Origin: Candidatus Kuenenia stuttgartensis
GTDB taxonomy: Bacteria; Planctomycetota; Planctomycetia; Isosphaerales; Isosphaeraceae
Reading direction: 5' to 3'
Length of the DNA stretch: 64,000 nt
Assembly: GCA_945865635.1 (NCBI GenBank)
Contig: CAMBEP010000018.1
Coordinates: forward strand, 18,952 to 82,951
Shown piece after piece: positions 56,271 to 64,000 of the stretch; the stretch's first letter is position 1; each line of letters begins with the position of its first letter. The translations under genes were made by a program, and so were the position numbers. The notes below the pieces were generated by a model that did no database searches, had not been told where the DNA came from, and saw only the letters and a program-made list of their open reading frames with translations.

Positions 56271-56332
56271 TGGATGCGACCAAACCATGGTCAAACGTTG
56301 AGAGCTGAGAAATGGAATCCAGTGGCCTTTGA

Positions 56333-56385
56333 CGAAAAGTCCAAGCGACCCAAAACCCTTCAAGCGTTTTCATTTGGACTTTTCG
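56333..56385. repeat. 12-bp inverted repeat / stem-loop
   Basis: CGAAAAGTCCAA (56333-56344) pairs perfectly with TTGGACTTTTCG (56374-56385). Inside it a second pairing AAAAC/GTTTT can form. There is no T-run directly after, so it is not a standard terminator. It lies between the SDR gene and the IS relic and might be an IS end or a structured 3' end. Confidence 0.5.
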
Positions 56386-56420
56386 GCTGCGCAGAACGTG
56401 GGGGGGAATCCATGTGCCGG

Positions 56421-56732
56421 TCAGGGTTCTCCAAGCTCTTTTTTAAGTTGGCGATGCGCCTTCATAAGTTCGGAAGCAACTTCGTTTTTGCGTTTCAGTT
56501 TGGCCTGAAGCTGCTCGATGGTTTTTTGATGCTGTGACCGAGTCTTTTTGGTATTACGAGCAAATACTGTGGAGCCATTCTCAAAGAGCTGGGTCTGCCA
56601 TTTGTAGAAAAGCGTGGAGTCAATCTTGTATTCTTCGCAGAGATCGTTGATTGGTATCCGGTCGACCAGATGCCTTCTCAGGATGGCCACTTTTTGATCT
56701 GCCGGATAGGGTGGATCGCAATTCTCTGGCAT
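56421..56732 (-). pseudogene. Orphan IS3-type transposase OrfA (IS relic)
   Basis: This 103-residue frame has the helix-turn-helix of IS3/IS911 OrfA (ADQKVAILRRHLVDRIPIND, then STLFYKWQTQLFENG) and the leucine-zipper-like tail (TIEQLQAKLKRKNEVASELM, KAHRQLKKELGE). The DDE-bearing OrfB that should follow is absent: the next 150 bases downstream hold no frame, and then the SDR gene is reached. So the element is decayed and cannot move by itself. ATG 56732 is used. Confidence 0.75.
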
Positions 56733-56827
56733 GGTGGGTAATCCGTGTGGAAATGAGGGCGGATTCCAACAGGTTGTTTCTTCCCTTTTGTTTGGAGCGG
56801 ACCAATCGGAACGGGCCTTTAAAAAGA

Positions 56828-59452
56828 TCAACGCCCGGGCCTGTAATATCCTGGGTTAGGCAATGAGCTTCTCCATCGGTGAAGCAACCAATAGCCGCAG
56901 GGTACAAGCACAGGCCGAACTAGAATTGCGTCAATCGTGATCCCAATCACGAGAGCCAATCCCAGTTGTCTTAGCGAACTCAATGGGCTGAACAAGAACG
57001 CCGAAAAGCTGCACACAGTGATTGCTGCCGCAGAACTGATCAGCCCACCTGTCGAACCAACGGCTCTGGCGACACCATTCTTCAGTCCATGTATCTTGGT
57101 CTCTTCGCGCACCCGGCTCATCAGGAAAATGTTGTAATCCACCCCCACGGCCACCACAAGCACAAACAGGAAGTAGGGCACCTTCCAGTCCAGCCCCTCT
57201 GCGCCCAGCATATTTACAAAGACCAGGTGTGTCATGGCCAGGCTGAATGTGTATGTCAAGATCATGGACAGGACGAGTGCTATGCACGTTATTGGCTCTC
57301 TCAGGGCGATGATGAGTACGATCAGAACACCCAGGGGAACAACAATCCAGGTCTGAGCCTGATCTCGTTCTGTCACTTCCCAGACATCCGCATTCCCAGC
57401 CGCTGAGCCTGTGATCTGAACACGGGCGTGAATCCAATCCAATTCATTCAGAAATTCCGTGATTCGTCGTCTCAGGCTCTGTACTCGCTGCATGGCTGAT
57501 ACGGAAAACATCGGATCTTCCGGCTCAATATCCAATCGAGTGATCCGGCCGTCGCTTGATACGTAGACATCCAGAGCCTCTCTCAATCGCGGCTCAGCCT
57601 TGATATTCTCGGGGGTGATCAGGAGTCGATCCAGAGCCCTCCGACCGACAGGACTTTCAATGATCGTGCTAAGCTCTTTTTGGGCCAGGTCCGAACCTGT
57701 TTTGATACGCAAAGCTCCGTCAGCCGCTTTGGTCAGTTCAATCAGAAGTGCATCGGTCGGGTCGGCGGTTGCAGCTGGCAGATTGGACTTGGGTAGCTCG
57801 GCATTCAAACCATTCAGCTTGACCTTATCCTTGGACTTGCCGCCGATGCCGCCGCCCATCAGATTGAAACCTGTCTGTCGACTAAGCAACTTCGCAAATC
57901 GGATCTTGGCACCACCCTCAACCAGCCCCGTCTCTAATTCATGAGCACCGTCATTGAGCTTCAAAAGGCCTTTGTGAATGGCCGACAATCGGCTTGATAA
58001 TCGGGCCTGCTGCAATGGGCCAGTGCTTCCAAGCGGCTGTGTGGCTGATCTGACTTCTCCAATTTTTCGTTGATGTGCGACGAATCGACTCAAGTCGTCG
58101 ATCAATTCCAGGCCATCAGGATCCCTCATGTCACGATCGGCTTGAACGATCATGGTAATGGGTGCCACCACCCCCTCGCCAAACGACTTGGCAATCGTTC
58201 GCAAGTTCCGGCCCGGCAAATTGCTGGTGGGCATCTCCGAGAGGATATCCATCACAAAATCGACTCGCAGACCTGCAAGGATTGGCAAAATCATGAGCAG
58301 CAACGTGGCGGCCATCGTGCTGGCTGGCCTCGACAAAACCAATCTCGCCACTTTCAGCCAGAATGTCCCTGACTCCTGTGAAATTCCTTTAAAACAGCCA
58401 GGCCGTCTTTTCGCAAGTAGCACCAGAAGGGCAGGGGTCAGTGTCAGCGATGCCGCCAGAGTTATGGCCAAACCCAGCCCGACACTTGGACCTGTGCTTG
58501 AAAAAAGCTTGAATTCTGTCGTTCCCATCAGTAATAAACCCACAATCACCGTGCCCGCACTTGTTACAAGCGGTTCCATGGATCTCCTTAACGCCACCCG
58601 CATCGAGCGGGCCGGTGCGTCGGCATTGAAATGCTCGCCATATCTCCAGGAAAGGAGCAGGCAAAAGTCGGTGCCACTGCCAAACAAAATCACGACCAGA
58701 AACAATTCCACCAGCGGCGAAATCTCCCAGCCGGATGAAGCCATCCATGCCAGAGCGCTGCGCGAAACCAACAGCCCCACCCCAATCGTCGACAACGGAA
58801 TCATTGCCAGCAGAAACGACCTGTAGACCGCCATGAGTACGGCAAGCAAAAGGACAACGGTAATGACGGCGGCCCTGTCAAGCGATCGCTGCACATCCAG
58901 CATATACTCTCGGCCGATCAAGGCATCGCCGGTCCAAAGCGTTTCCAAACCCTCTGGAAGTTTACCGACCTCAGACTTCATCGTCCTCTCAATCCAATCA
59001 ATCAAGTCATACGTCCGTGGATCAACAAAGGATGTCTCCAGCGGAACCACTATCAGTTGCATCGTGCCATCGGCAGAAACCAGCCGCGTAGAAATCTCTG
59101 GCCTCGAATCCGGGCCCATCACTCGCAGAATGCCCTTCGGCCGATTCGTACTGGTTTCCACACTCTGTGCCAGACGTCTGGCAATGGCTTGATCCGCTGG
59201 AGTCAGCTTGGAAACCCGTTTCAAACCCAGTACCACCGTGCACTGATACGACTGATCTGGCCATGTCTCGCGTACAAGTGCCGCTGCAACAGAGCTTTCA
59301 GCAAATTTAGGGACCAGATTCGCCTGCCCCTCGGCCGCCAGTTTGGTCAGATCCGGTGACCCAAGCACCAGCGCCAATGTCAAAACGACCCAAAATATAA
59401 CCACCGGCACTGGATGCCGCGTAACGAACCAACGAACCCGTTGAACTGTCAT
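56828..59452 (-). CDS. MMPL/RND family membrane transporter
   Basis: This 874-residue protein has ~12 transmembrane helices in two repeats, each preceded by a large external loop. N-terminal helix VVIFWVVLTLALVLGS is followed by a long periplasmic region. Helix cluster 1 carries VVILFGSGTDFCLLLSWRYGEH and cluster 2 carries VLVVAVGVDYNIFLMSRVREE; the paired Asp residues there are the likely proton-relay site. It belongs to the MMPL group exporting lipids or hydrophobic compounds. No membrane-fusion or outer-membrane partner gene is beside it, which fits MMPL rather than classical RND. The IS relic lies just downstream, but the coding end looks intact. Confidence 0.9.
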   Translation of the reverse strand: MTVQRVRWFVTRHPVPVVIFWVVLTLALVLGSPDLTKLAAEGQANLVPKFAESSVAAALVRETWPDQSYQCTVVLGLKRVSKLTPADQAIARRLAQSVETSTNRPKGILRVMGPDSRPEISTRLVSADGTMQLIVVPLETSFVDPRTYDLIDWIERTMKSEVGKLPEGLETLWTGDALIGREYMLDVQRSLDRAAVITVVLLLAVLMAVYRSFLLAMIPLSTIGVGLLVSRSALAWMASSGWEISPLVELFLVVILFGSGTDFCLLLSWRYGEHFNADAPARSMRVALRRSMEPLVTSAGTVIVGLLLMGTTEFKLFSSTGPSVGLGLAITLAASLTLTPALLVLLAKRRPGCFKGISQESGTFWLKVARLVLSRPASTMAATLLLMILPILAGLRVDFVMDILSEMPTSNLPGRNLRTIAKSFGEGVVAPITMIVQADRDMRDPDGLELIDDLSRFVAHQRKIGEVRSATQPLGSTGPLQQARLSSRLSAIHKGLLKLNDGAHELETGLVEGGAKIRFAKLLSRQTGFNLMGGGIGGKSKDKVKLNGLNAELPKSNLPAATADPTDALLIELTKAADGALRIKTGSDLAQKELSTIIESPVGRRALDRLLITPENIKAEPRLREALDVYVSSDGRITRLDIEPEDPMFSVSAMQRVQSLRRRITEFLNELDWIHARVQITGSAAGNADVWEVTERDQAQTWIVVPLGVLIVLIIALREPITCIALVLSMILTYTFSLAMTHLVFVNMLGAEGLDWKVPYFLFVLVVAVGVDYNIFLMSRVREETKIHGLKNGVARAVGSTGGLISSAAAITVCSFSAFLFSPLSSLRQLGLALVIGITIDAILVRPVLVPCGYWLLHRWRSSLPNPGYYRPGR

Positions 59453-59645
59453 TGTCTTGCATTCCTTGCTGGAGTTCGTTTGTTGTCAGTCGCTTTATGA
59501 ATCAGACAGGATCGTACCCAAATCGAACTCTCACGGGCATTATGCCTTGAAACCGCGGATTCACTCAACCCCGAATTAAAGCCGAGGGATGCATTTTTTA
59601 AAATCCTCAAATCGCCCCGAACGCACTACAAATTGCCTGTAACTC

Positions 59646-60962
59646 CTAATCTGCCATAGATTTTGACTGAAACCGGTCTTGGTAAACTTCTGAATTGCCC
59701 GATACCCATGGGCGATAAGTGTTTGCAAATTCTATTCTTTGGCCGATTCCAGGGTGGGTGGCACGCCAGAGCCTGTAAAATAAACCTGGGAAGGGGACAC
59801 TCAGATTTTCTGTCTGTAAGATCGAAAAAGCGTGGGCCACCGAAGCTGGGTCATGCGTCATTTCGATCGCAAATCGGTCCGCCTCATGCTCCATCGTCCG
59901 GCTCACGAGATTTGACACCGGTGAGAATAAAATTTCACCAAGTGTGATTAATAGCACCGCCAACAAAATTGCCGACACGTTCGATGCCTCCGCCACATGA
60001 AAAATCTGACCTGCTCTTGGAACCAGCCAACCAAGAACTCTTGCCAGCAGAAACAAACCTCCAAATGAAGAAATTCCGCCCATCAATACACCCCAGCGCA
60101 CATGGCCAAGCACATAATGCCCAAGCTCATGGGCCACTACGGCTTTCACCTCACGAGGTGGCAGGGTATTTAATAATGTGTCCCATAAAACAATTCGTTT
60201 TGAGCCAAATAAACCCGTCACATAAGCATTAACGGCTTTGGTCTGGCGGCTTTTATCCACTTCAAAGACTCTTGAACCCTCCACTCCTGCTCGGCTTGCC
60301 AATGCCAGAATTTCTGCCTCTAACGCTTGATTTTGCATCGCCCCAAACTGATTGAACAGCGGATCAATCACCAAAGGTGTCAGAAATATTCCTGCAACTA
60401 GAAAAGGCGTCGTCAGGCAAGCGGTCCATAACCACCAACTTTGCGGTAACCGCTCGACAAGAATCCCCCAGACAACCCCTGCCACCACCGACTGAATCAC
60501 GACCATCACCGCCAAAGATTTGACAGAATCCCCAAGCCATGCCGCAAACGACTGGTTTGAAAGGCCGTAATCACGCAACCGAACATGGCCCGCCCAATAA
60601 CTCCACGGCAGACGCATCAGAAAACTTGCGATCATCACCATCATCACAAATAATATCACGGATCGGACTCGCCCATGCCCGTATCTCCATGCCAAAGCTT
60701 CCAGCTTCTGACCAATCGGAGTGATTAACAGACAAAGTGGGATCAAAATCGAAAGCAACTGAGAACCAGCCCAGACCCATTGACCACCCTGATAAAATGC
60801 AATCGCCCGACGGGATGGTTCCCTGATTTCAACAATTTCAAGAGGTGAATAATCTGTCATGCTTTGATGATCTGCCATGACCTGCGAACCAAATCCCTGC
60901 ATTCCCAGATAACCAACAACCATTAGCCTGAGATAATTCCCACACTCAATTCTCAACATCAT
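59646..60962 (-). CDS. M48 family (Ste24-like) membrane zinc metalloprotease
   Basis: This 438-residue protein has multiple hydrophobic segments. The zinc site is VVAHELGHYVLGH (HExxH) with the third ligand in TMEHEADRFAIEM, as in CAAX prenyl protease 1 and bacterial M48A peptidases. GLFGSKRIVLWDTLL precedes the site, as is usual. A possible signal-like start (LMVVGYLGMQGFGSQVMA) is present. GGGGAGGA directly precedes two adjacent ATGs (60962, 60959); the second has better spacing. It probably cleaves membrane or misfolded proteins in the cell membrane. Confidence 0.9.
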   Translation of the reverse strand: MMLRIECGNYLRLMVVGYLGMQGFGSQVMADHQSMTDYSPLEIVEIREPSRRAIAFYQGGQWVWAGSQLLSILIPLCLLITPIGQKLEALAWRYGHGRVRSVILFVMMVMIASFLMRLPWSYWAGHVRLRDYGLSNQSFAAWLGDSVKSLAVMVVIQSVVAGVVWGILVERLPQSWWLWTACLTTPFLVAGIFLTPLVIDPLFNQFGAMQNQALEAEILALASRAGVEGSRVFEVDKSRQTKAVNAYVTGLFGSKRIVLWDTLLNTLPPREVKAVVAHELGHYVLGHVRWGVLMGGISSFGGLFLLARVLGWLVPRAGQIFHVAEASNVSAILLAVLLITLGEILFSPVSNLVSRTMEHEADRFAIEMTHDPASVAHAFSILQTENLSVPFPGLFYRLWRATHPGIGQRIEFANTYRPWVSGNSEVYQDRFQSKSMAD

Positions 60963-61345
60963 TCCTCCCCAATTTCTAAGTTCTACTATGGCTGAATCAT
61001 GGTTAGTCTGGAATTCACCTATTCAAATCGGTTTCGTGAAGAAAATCAAGGCAATTTGCATCGATTCAAGCAACTTCACCAGACCCGATCATACGCCCCA
61101 AAGCCTTTTTTCAGTTTTAATCCTGACTCTCCGCAACAAGGCTTTTATTCCTCTAAAACACTCTATTGCATGATTTTACAACCTATCTACAAACCCTCGC
61201 TGCTGATTCGTTTAACCGCGTCAAGTCATGATCTGAGATTGATTATTCCCCCATGCCATGGCTAAGTTCAAATACCCAGCCCTACAATTTTAAAGCCCAT
61301 GCATTGGAATCTTTCTGAAGTGATTCATCGACGAAACGACCAAAC
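60963..61345. other. 383-base divergent intergenic region
   Basis: It lies between the M48 protease and the EamA transporter. No gene or strong palindrome is seen. The 61-residue and longer open frames here have no recognisable content. Confidence 0.4.
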
Positions 61346-62272
61346 ATGATCCGCCTGCGATCCCTTCAAATGATGAAAACCCGAATGCAAAACAGCTCCG
61401 TTGAAGGCAAACTCCTGATCTTCCTCGCCGGAGTGCTTTGGAGCCTCTCAGGGGTCTGGACCAAGTCCTTGCCCGACGATGGGGCCACCATCGCCATCTG
61501 GAGGGGACTCTTCGCAGGGCTCGCGTTGGCTCCACTCGCCCGAGGTAGAGGCCCAAAGCGCATGGGGGCTCGCTATCTCTTTATTGCAATTGCTTTTGCG
61601 ATGATGGTTGGCCTCTATATTGCGGCCATCAAGGCCACCACCGCCGCCAATGCCATCTTTCTCCAATGCTCGGCAACGGCATGGGTCGTGCCGATCGGAT
61701 GGCTGTTCCTCAAAGAAAAGCCCGACCAGCGCACATTGCTCGGGGTCGGACTGGCCGTCGTCGGCATCTGTTGGATCCTCCTTCCTGAACTGGCCGGCTT
61801 GGGCAGTGGCCATCTCATGGGAATGCTGATGGGATTGACCAGTGGAGTGGCTTATGCCTCTGTCGTGGTTGGCTTGCGTTCTTGTCGGGCTGATGATCCC
61901 ATTTGGCTCTCCGCATGGAATAATATGGCCGGTTCGCTGATTCTCGCCGGAATCATTGCTCTCAGCGGGGCAAGCATTCTTCCTTATCGCTCAAGCCTGC
62001 CTGGACTCGCGATTTTCGGCTTCTTGCAGATGTCTCTGCCTTACATCTTCTTCGCGCGTGGCCTGCGCACGACCTCACCGGCGCAAGCGACCCTGATTGC
62101 CCTCGTCGAGCCCATCCTCAACCCATTCTGGGTCTGGTTGCTGCACGGCGAAAAACCCCATGATTCCACCATCATTGGCGGGCTCCTCATGATCGCCGGA
62201 GTCCTCGTGGCAAACCTGCGTTTCAATCACCAGAAAAACCAATCCTCTAAACCCTCAGAACTCACTACCTAA
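61346..62272 (+). CDS. EamA/DMT family transporter
   Basis: This 308-residue protein has ten predicted transmembrane helices in two EamA repeats (VLWSLSGVWTKSLPDD; LYIAAIKATTAANAIFLQ; then FLQMSLPYIFFARGLRTT and LVEPILNPFWVWLLHGE). The second repeat's PxxxxxxxxxLxGE pattern is the DMT hallmark. Probable inner-membrane metabolite exporter; substrate unknown. ATG 61346 is used; ATGs at 61370 and 61373 are alternatives. Confidence 0.9.
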   Translation: MIRLRSLQMMKTRMQNSSVEGKLLIFLAGVLWSLSGVWTKSLPDDGATIAIWRGLFAGLALAPLARGRGPKRMGARYLFIAIAFAMMVGLYIAAIKATTAANAIFLQCSATAWVVPIGWLFLKEKPDQRTLLGVGLAVVGICWILLPELAGLGSGHLMGMLMGLTSGVAYASVVVGLRSCRADDPIWLSAWNNMAGSLILAGIIALSGASILPYRSSLPGLAIFGFLQMSLPYIFFARGLRTTSPAQATLIALVEPILNPFWVWLLHGEKPHDSTIIGGLLMIAGVLVANLRFNHQKNQSSKPSELTT

Positions 62273-62402
62273 AAAACAGACCACCGCGGAATCGTTTTTT
62301 TTCCTGATCCAACAACTCAATGCCAGACTTGCACATTAGTCAGCAAGCCTGGCTGGCGATCACAGATTCTCTCTGAGGAAATCCCATCAGGAGGGAGTCG
62401 AA

Positions 62403-62726
62403 TCAATCTATCGGGCGCGAGCCTCTCGGCATCCCGGTGGCTGTGGCCGTCGACAATACACGTATCGTCAGATCGCTGCTCACACGAACCTGGCAGCTCA
62501 GGCGGCGATTGGCAGGCCAATCGGCCTCGCGTCCGATCCGCTCCATCTCCAGTTCGCCAATCGGGCCGGCATCGCCTTCTAAAATCTCGACCCGACAAGT
62601 CGTGCAGCGCGAATTGCCACCGCAGCGGTGTAAAATGTCGCACCCGCATTCGTCGATCGCCAAGACCAGCTTAGTACCTTCAGCAACTTCAAGGGTTGAA
62701 CCGTTTTCGAGCGTGATTTTCGGCAT
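62403..62726 (-). CDS. [2Fe-2S] plant-type ferredoxin
   Basis: This 107-residue electron carrier has cluster ligands C35, C41 and C44 in HRCGGNSRCTTCRVE and C78 in RRLSCQVRV, the C-x5-C-x2-C...C arrangement of adrenodoxin/plant-type ferredoxins. An extra Cys pair (CGC, 27-29) precedes them. It is cytoplasmic, with no fused reductase. The neighbour downstream is a small conserved gene on the same strand; the EamA gene converges from the other side. Redox partner unknown. Confidence 0.9.
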   Translation of the reverse strand: MPKITLENGSTLEVAEGTKLVLAIDECGCDILHRCGGNSRCTTCRVEILEGDAGPIGELEMERIGREADWPANRRLSCQVRVSSDLTIRVLSTATATGMPRGSRPID

Positions 62727-62824
62727 ATTCCAACAAGCTCCAGTTAAGATCTACAAGACAATGTCACTCGCCATGAACATGACGGATCGACCGCCATTCG
62801 TCAAGCCTTAAAACCAACTTTTCA

Positions 62825-63073
62825 TCAACTTGACGGAATCGTAATCAACTTTCCACCAAGATCTTGGATCATGCCAGCCAAACGCTCCGCATCAAAGCCG
62901 GCCCGATGCTCTGGCGAATTCAAGAGCGTCAAAAAGCCCGGCTCTTCAATGTCAAAATGCACTTTCAGACAGCCTGCGGCTTCAAGATTGCGGCGGATTT
63001 CTGACATCCACTGCGACTGCCGATAAAGTCGCCAGTCACCCGTCGAATTCCGAACCAGTAATGCTCGAATCAT
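62825..63073 (-). CDS. Small conserved hypothetical protein
   Basis: This 82-residue protein begins MIRALLVRNSTGDWRLYRQS and continues with predicted alternating helix and strand (LKVHFDIEEPGFLTLLNS, AERLAGMIQDLGGKLITI). It has no signal or membrane segment. ATG 63073 is preferred; an in-frame start at 63121 adds 16 unlikely residues. It lies 98 bases upstream of the ferredoxin on the same strand, so the two may be co-transcribed. Function unknown. Confidence 0.6.
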   Translation of the reverse strand: MIRALLVRNSTGDWRLYRQSQWMSEIRRNLEAAGCLKVHFDIEEPGFLTLLNSPEHRAGFDAERLAGMIQDLGGKLITIPSS

Positions 63074-63990
63074 GCCATGACTTTTTCTTGATCCTGAGAG
63101 AAAAGCCCAATCAAAAGTCACTGTATCAAATTTGGCCCCCTCTTACAAAAAAACCCTCCGCGACTGCTCTGAAAACCGACCTTGTACTGCATTCACCTGA
63201 AAAACCGGATTGATGTTGGCCGAGGTGACCTCGCATGGTTGTTTATCACAGATCTCCATACGAGGTTTTGGAGTTCGATTCTAACAACCTGAATACAATG
63301 GCTTTAAGCACTAAAGGTGCGGCCCGTGAAAGCCCAGGGTCTGTGAGCCGTCGAGATGCGCCCCTACCTGAAGAGTTTATATATTATAGGCTTACGCCGC
63401 CCCAGGGCTTTGCACTGGGCTGACATGGGGCAGGCCGTTGACCTGCAAATCCACAATCTCTCCGAATGACATTGAATTGTAGATTGCGAGATGTGCAGTA
63501 CAACCAGGTCAGGGGGACGGGCCCTACATTGGCCTTTTTTTCGATCGTCAATATTCCATTCGCATATTCAAAACAAGAATCGACAAACCAATGTCGGCCC
63601 GATGCCCTCATCGGGCGCGCACGACCCATAAGCCCGGCTGATTCGAATCAATCATAAAAAGCGACTGGCCGCCTGATCGAGCGCGTCGCCCCGTCAGGGG
63701 GGACGGGGCCAACTTTGGGGTTCTCTTTCGAAACTATCCAAAGATTTCTAAAAAATTTTATCTCATTGCCAATCCATAACTTGCGAAGATTTTTCAGGCG
63801 ATTTCTGAAAAATTTTGAAAAACAGGTGTGAGATTTTGCCCACTTACGCTCTCAGACATTATGGGGTGTGTGGGGGTTCTCACTTTCCTGACACGTCATC
63901 GACTCGGTTGGCCCGTGGTTGCCCCTTGTGTGGGGGCGGGGATGGCTGGTGTCGGTTTACAACAAACATCCCCGAAAGGATGAATGCACC
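63074..63990. other. 917-base non-coding stretch with palindromes and repeat relics
   Basis: No gene is supported. It contains palindrome CGAGGT-G-ACCTCG (63221-63233), the segment CCCAGGGCTTTGCACTGGG (about 63401-63420), and two similar motifs TCAGGGGGACGGG (near 63509) and TCAGGGGGGACGGGG (63694-63708). The second motif lies in a hairpin. The small open frames here have no homology I trust. Confidence 0.45.
63688..63709. repeat. GC-rich hairpin
   Basis: GCCCCGTC (63688-63695) / GACGGGGC (63702-63709) with a 6-base loop and no T-run. It looks like a dispersed-repeat (REP-type) relic rather than a terminator. Confidence 0.5.
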
Positions 63991-64000
63991 ATGAGTTTCT
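63991..64000 (+). CDS. Possible gene start cut by the right edge
   Basis: ATGAGTTTCT begins at 63991 with AAGGA 11-12 bases upstream. Only three codons are visible, so nothing can be said about the product. Confidence 0.3.

Noticed and set aside
63235..63657. Two short plus-strand frames of about 62 residues near the right end
   Set aside because: They coincide with the repeat-like palindromic segments and have no ribosome site; they are better explained as translated repeat relics.

Overview
The window looks like chromosomal DNA of a planctomycete (phylum Planctomycetota). The evidence is the family content: two PSCyt1/DUF1549/DUF1553 proteins, each followed by Tat-exported DUF1501 proteins; an ECF sigma factor overlapping a large TPR-containing Ser/Thr kinase; an SGNH plus PVC-type membrane-bound dehydrogenase fusion; a CRTAC/ASPIC-UnbV FG-GAP protein; a sulfatase; and several short secreted proteins found mainly in this phylum. 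No phage, plasmid or CRISPR locus and no tRNA or rRNA gene was found. The only transposon trace is a lone IS3-type orfA.

Layout. 0-9 kb: an FG-GAP/ASPIC protein cut by the left edge, then an ECF sigma factor, a TPR kinase and a secreted protein with overlapping ends, and a small lipoprotein. 9.5-12.2 kb: the SGNH/dehydrogenase fusion, closed by a strong terminator. 12.4-17.7 kb: an archaeal-type XPB helicase, a Bax1 (DUF790) nuclease and a HerA/FtsK-like ATPase, all on the plus strand. 17.7-23.1 kb: a six-gene minus-strand sugar operon. Its members (aldo-keto reductase, MDR dehydrogenase, tagaturonate reductase-like enzyme, IolO-like epimerase, FucU-like mutarotase, lactonase) fit oxidation of L-galactose through L-galactonate and D-tagaturonate to D-altronate. 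23.2-29.5 kb: recQ, a secreted protein with a possible transglutaminase-like fold, a protein made of 80-residue repeats, and pyrE.

29.8-32.9 kb: a MerR/CarH-like regulator with a B12-type domain, 5 bases ahead of an RpoD-like sigma factor, then a XerC/D recombinase. 33.6-45.2 kb: cytochrome/DUF1549/DUF1553 and two DUF1501 genes, a sialidase-like protein, a 7-bladed lactonase, a DUF4239 membrane protein, a sulfatase and aroE. 45.2-52.9 kb: small exported or unknown proteins, a methyltransferase-like protein, and a second PSCyt/DUF1501 pair whose first member carries two discoidin-like domains. 53-55.2 kb: groES-groEL with terminator. 55.4-63.1 kb: an SDR, the IS relic, an MMPL transporter, an M48 protease, an EamA transporter, a [2Fe-2S] ferredoxin and a small conserved protein. 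The last 0.9 kb is non-coding, with palindromes that look like dispersed-repeat relics, ahead of a possible gene start at the right edge.

Starts were chosen from Shine-Dalgarno spacing, signal peptides and family alignment recalled from memory; several remain ambiguous and are flagged.
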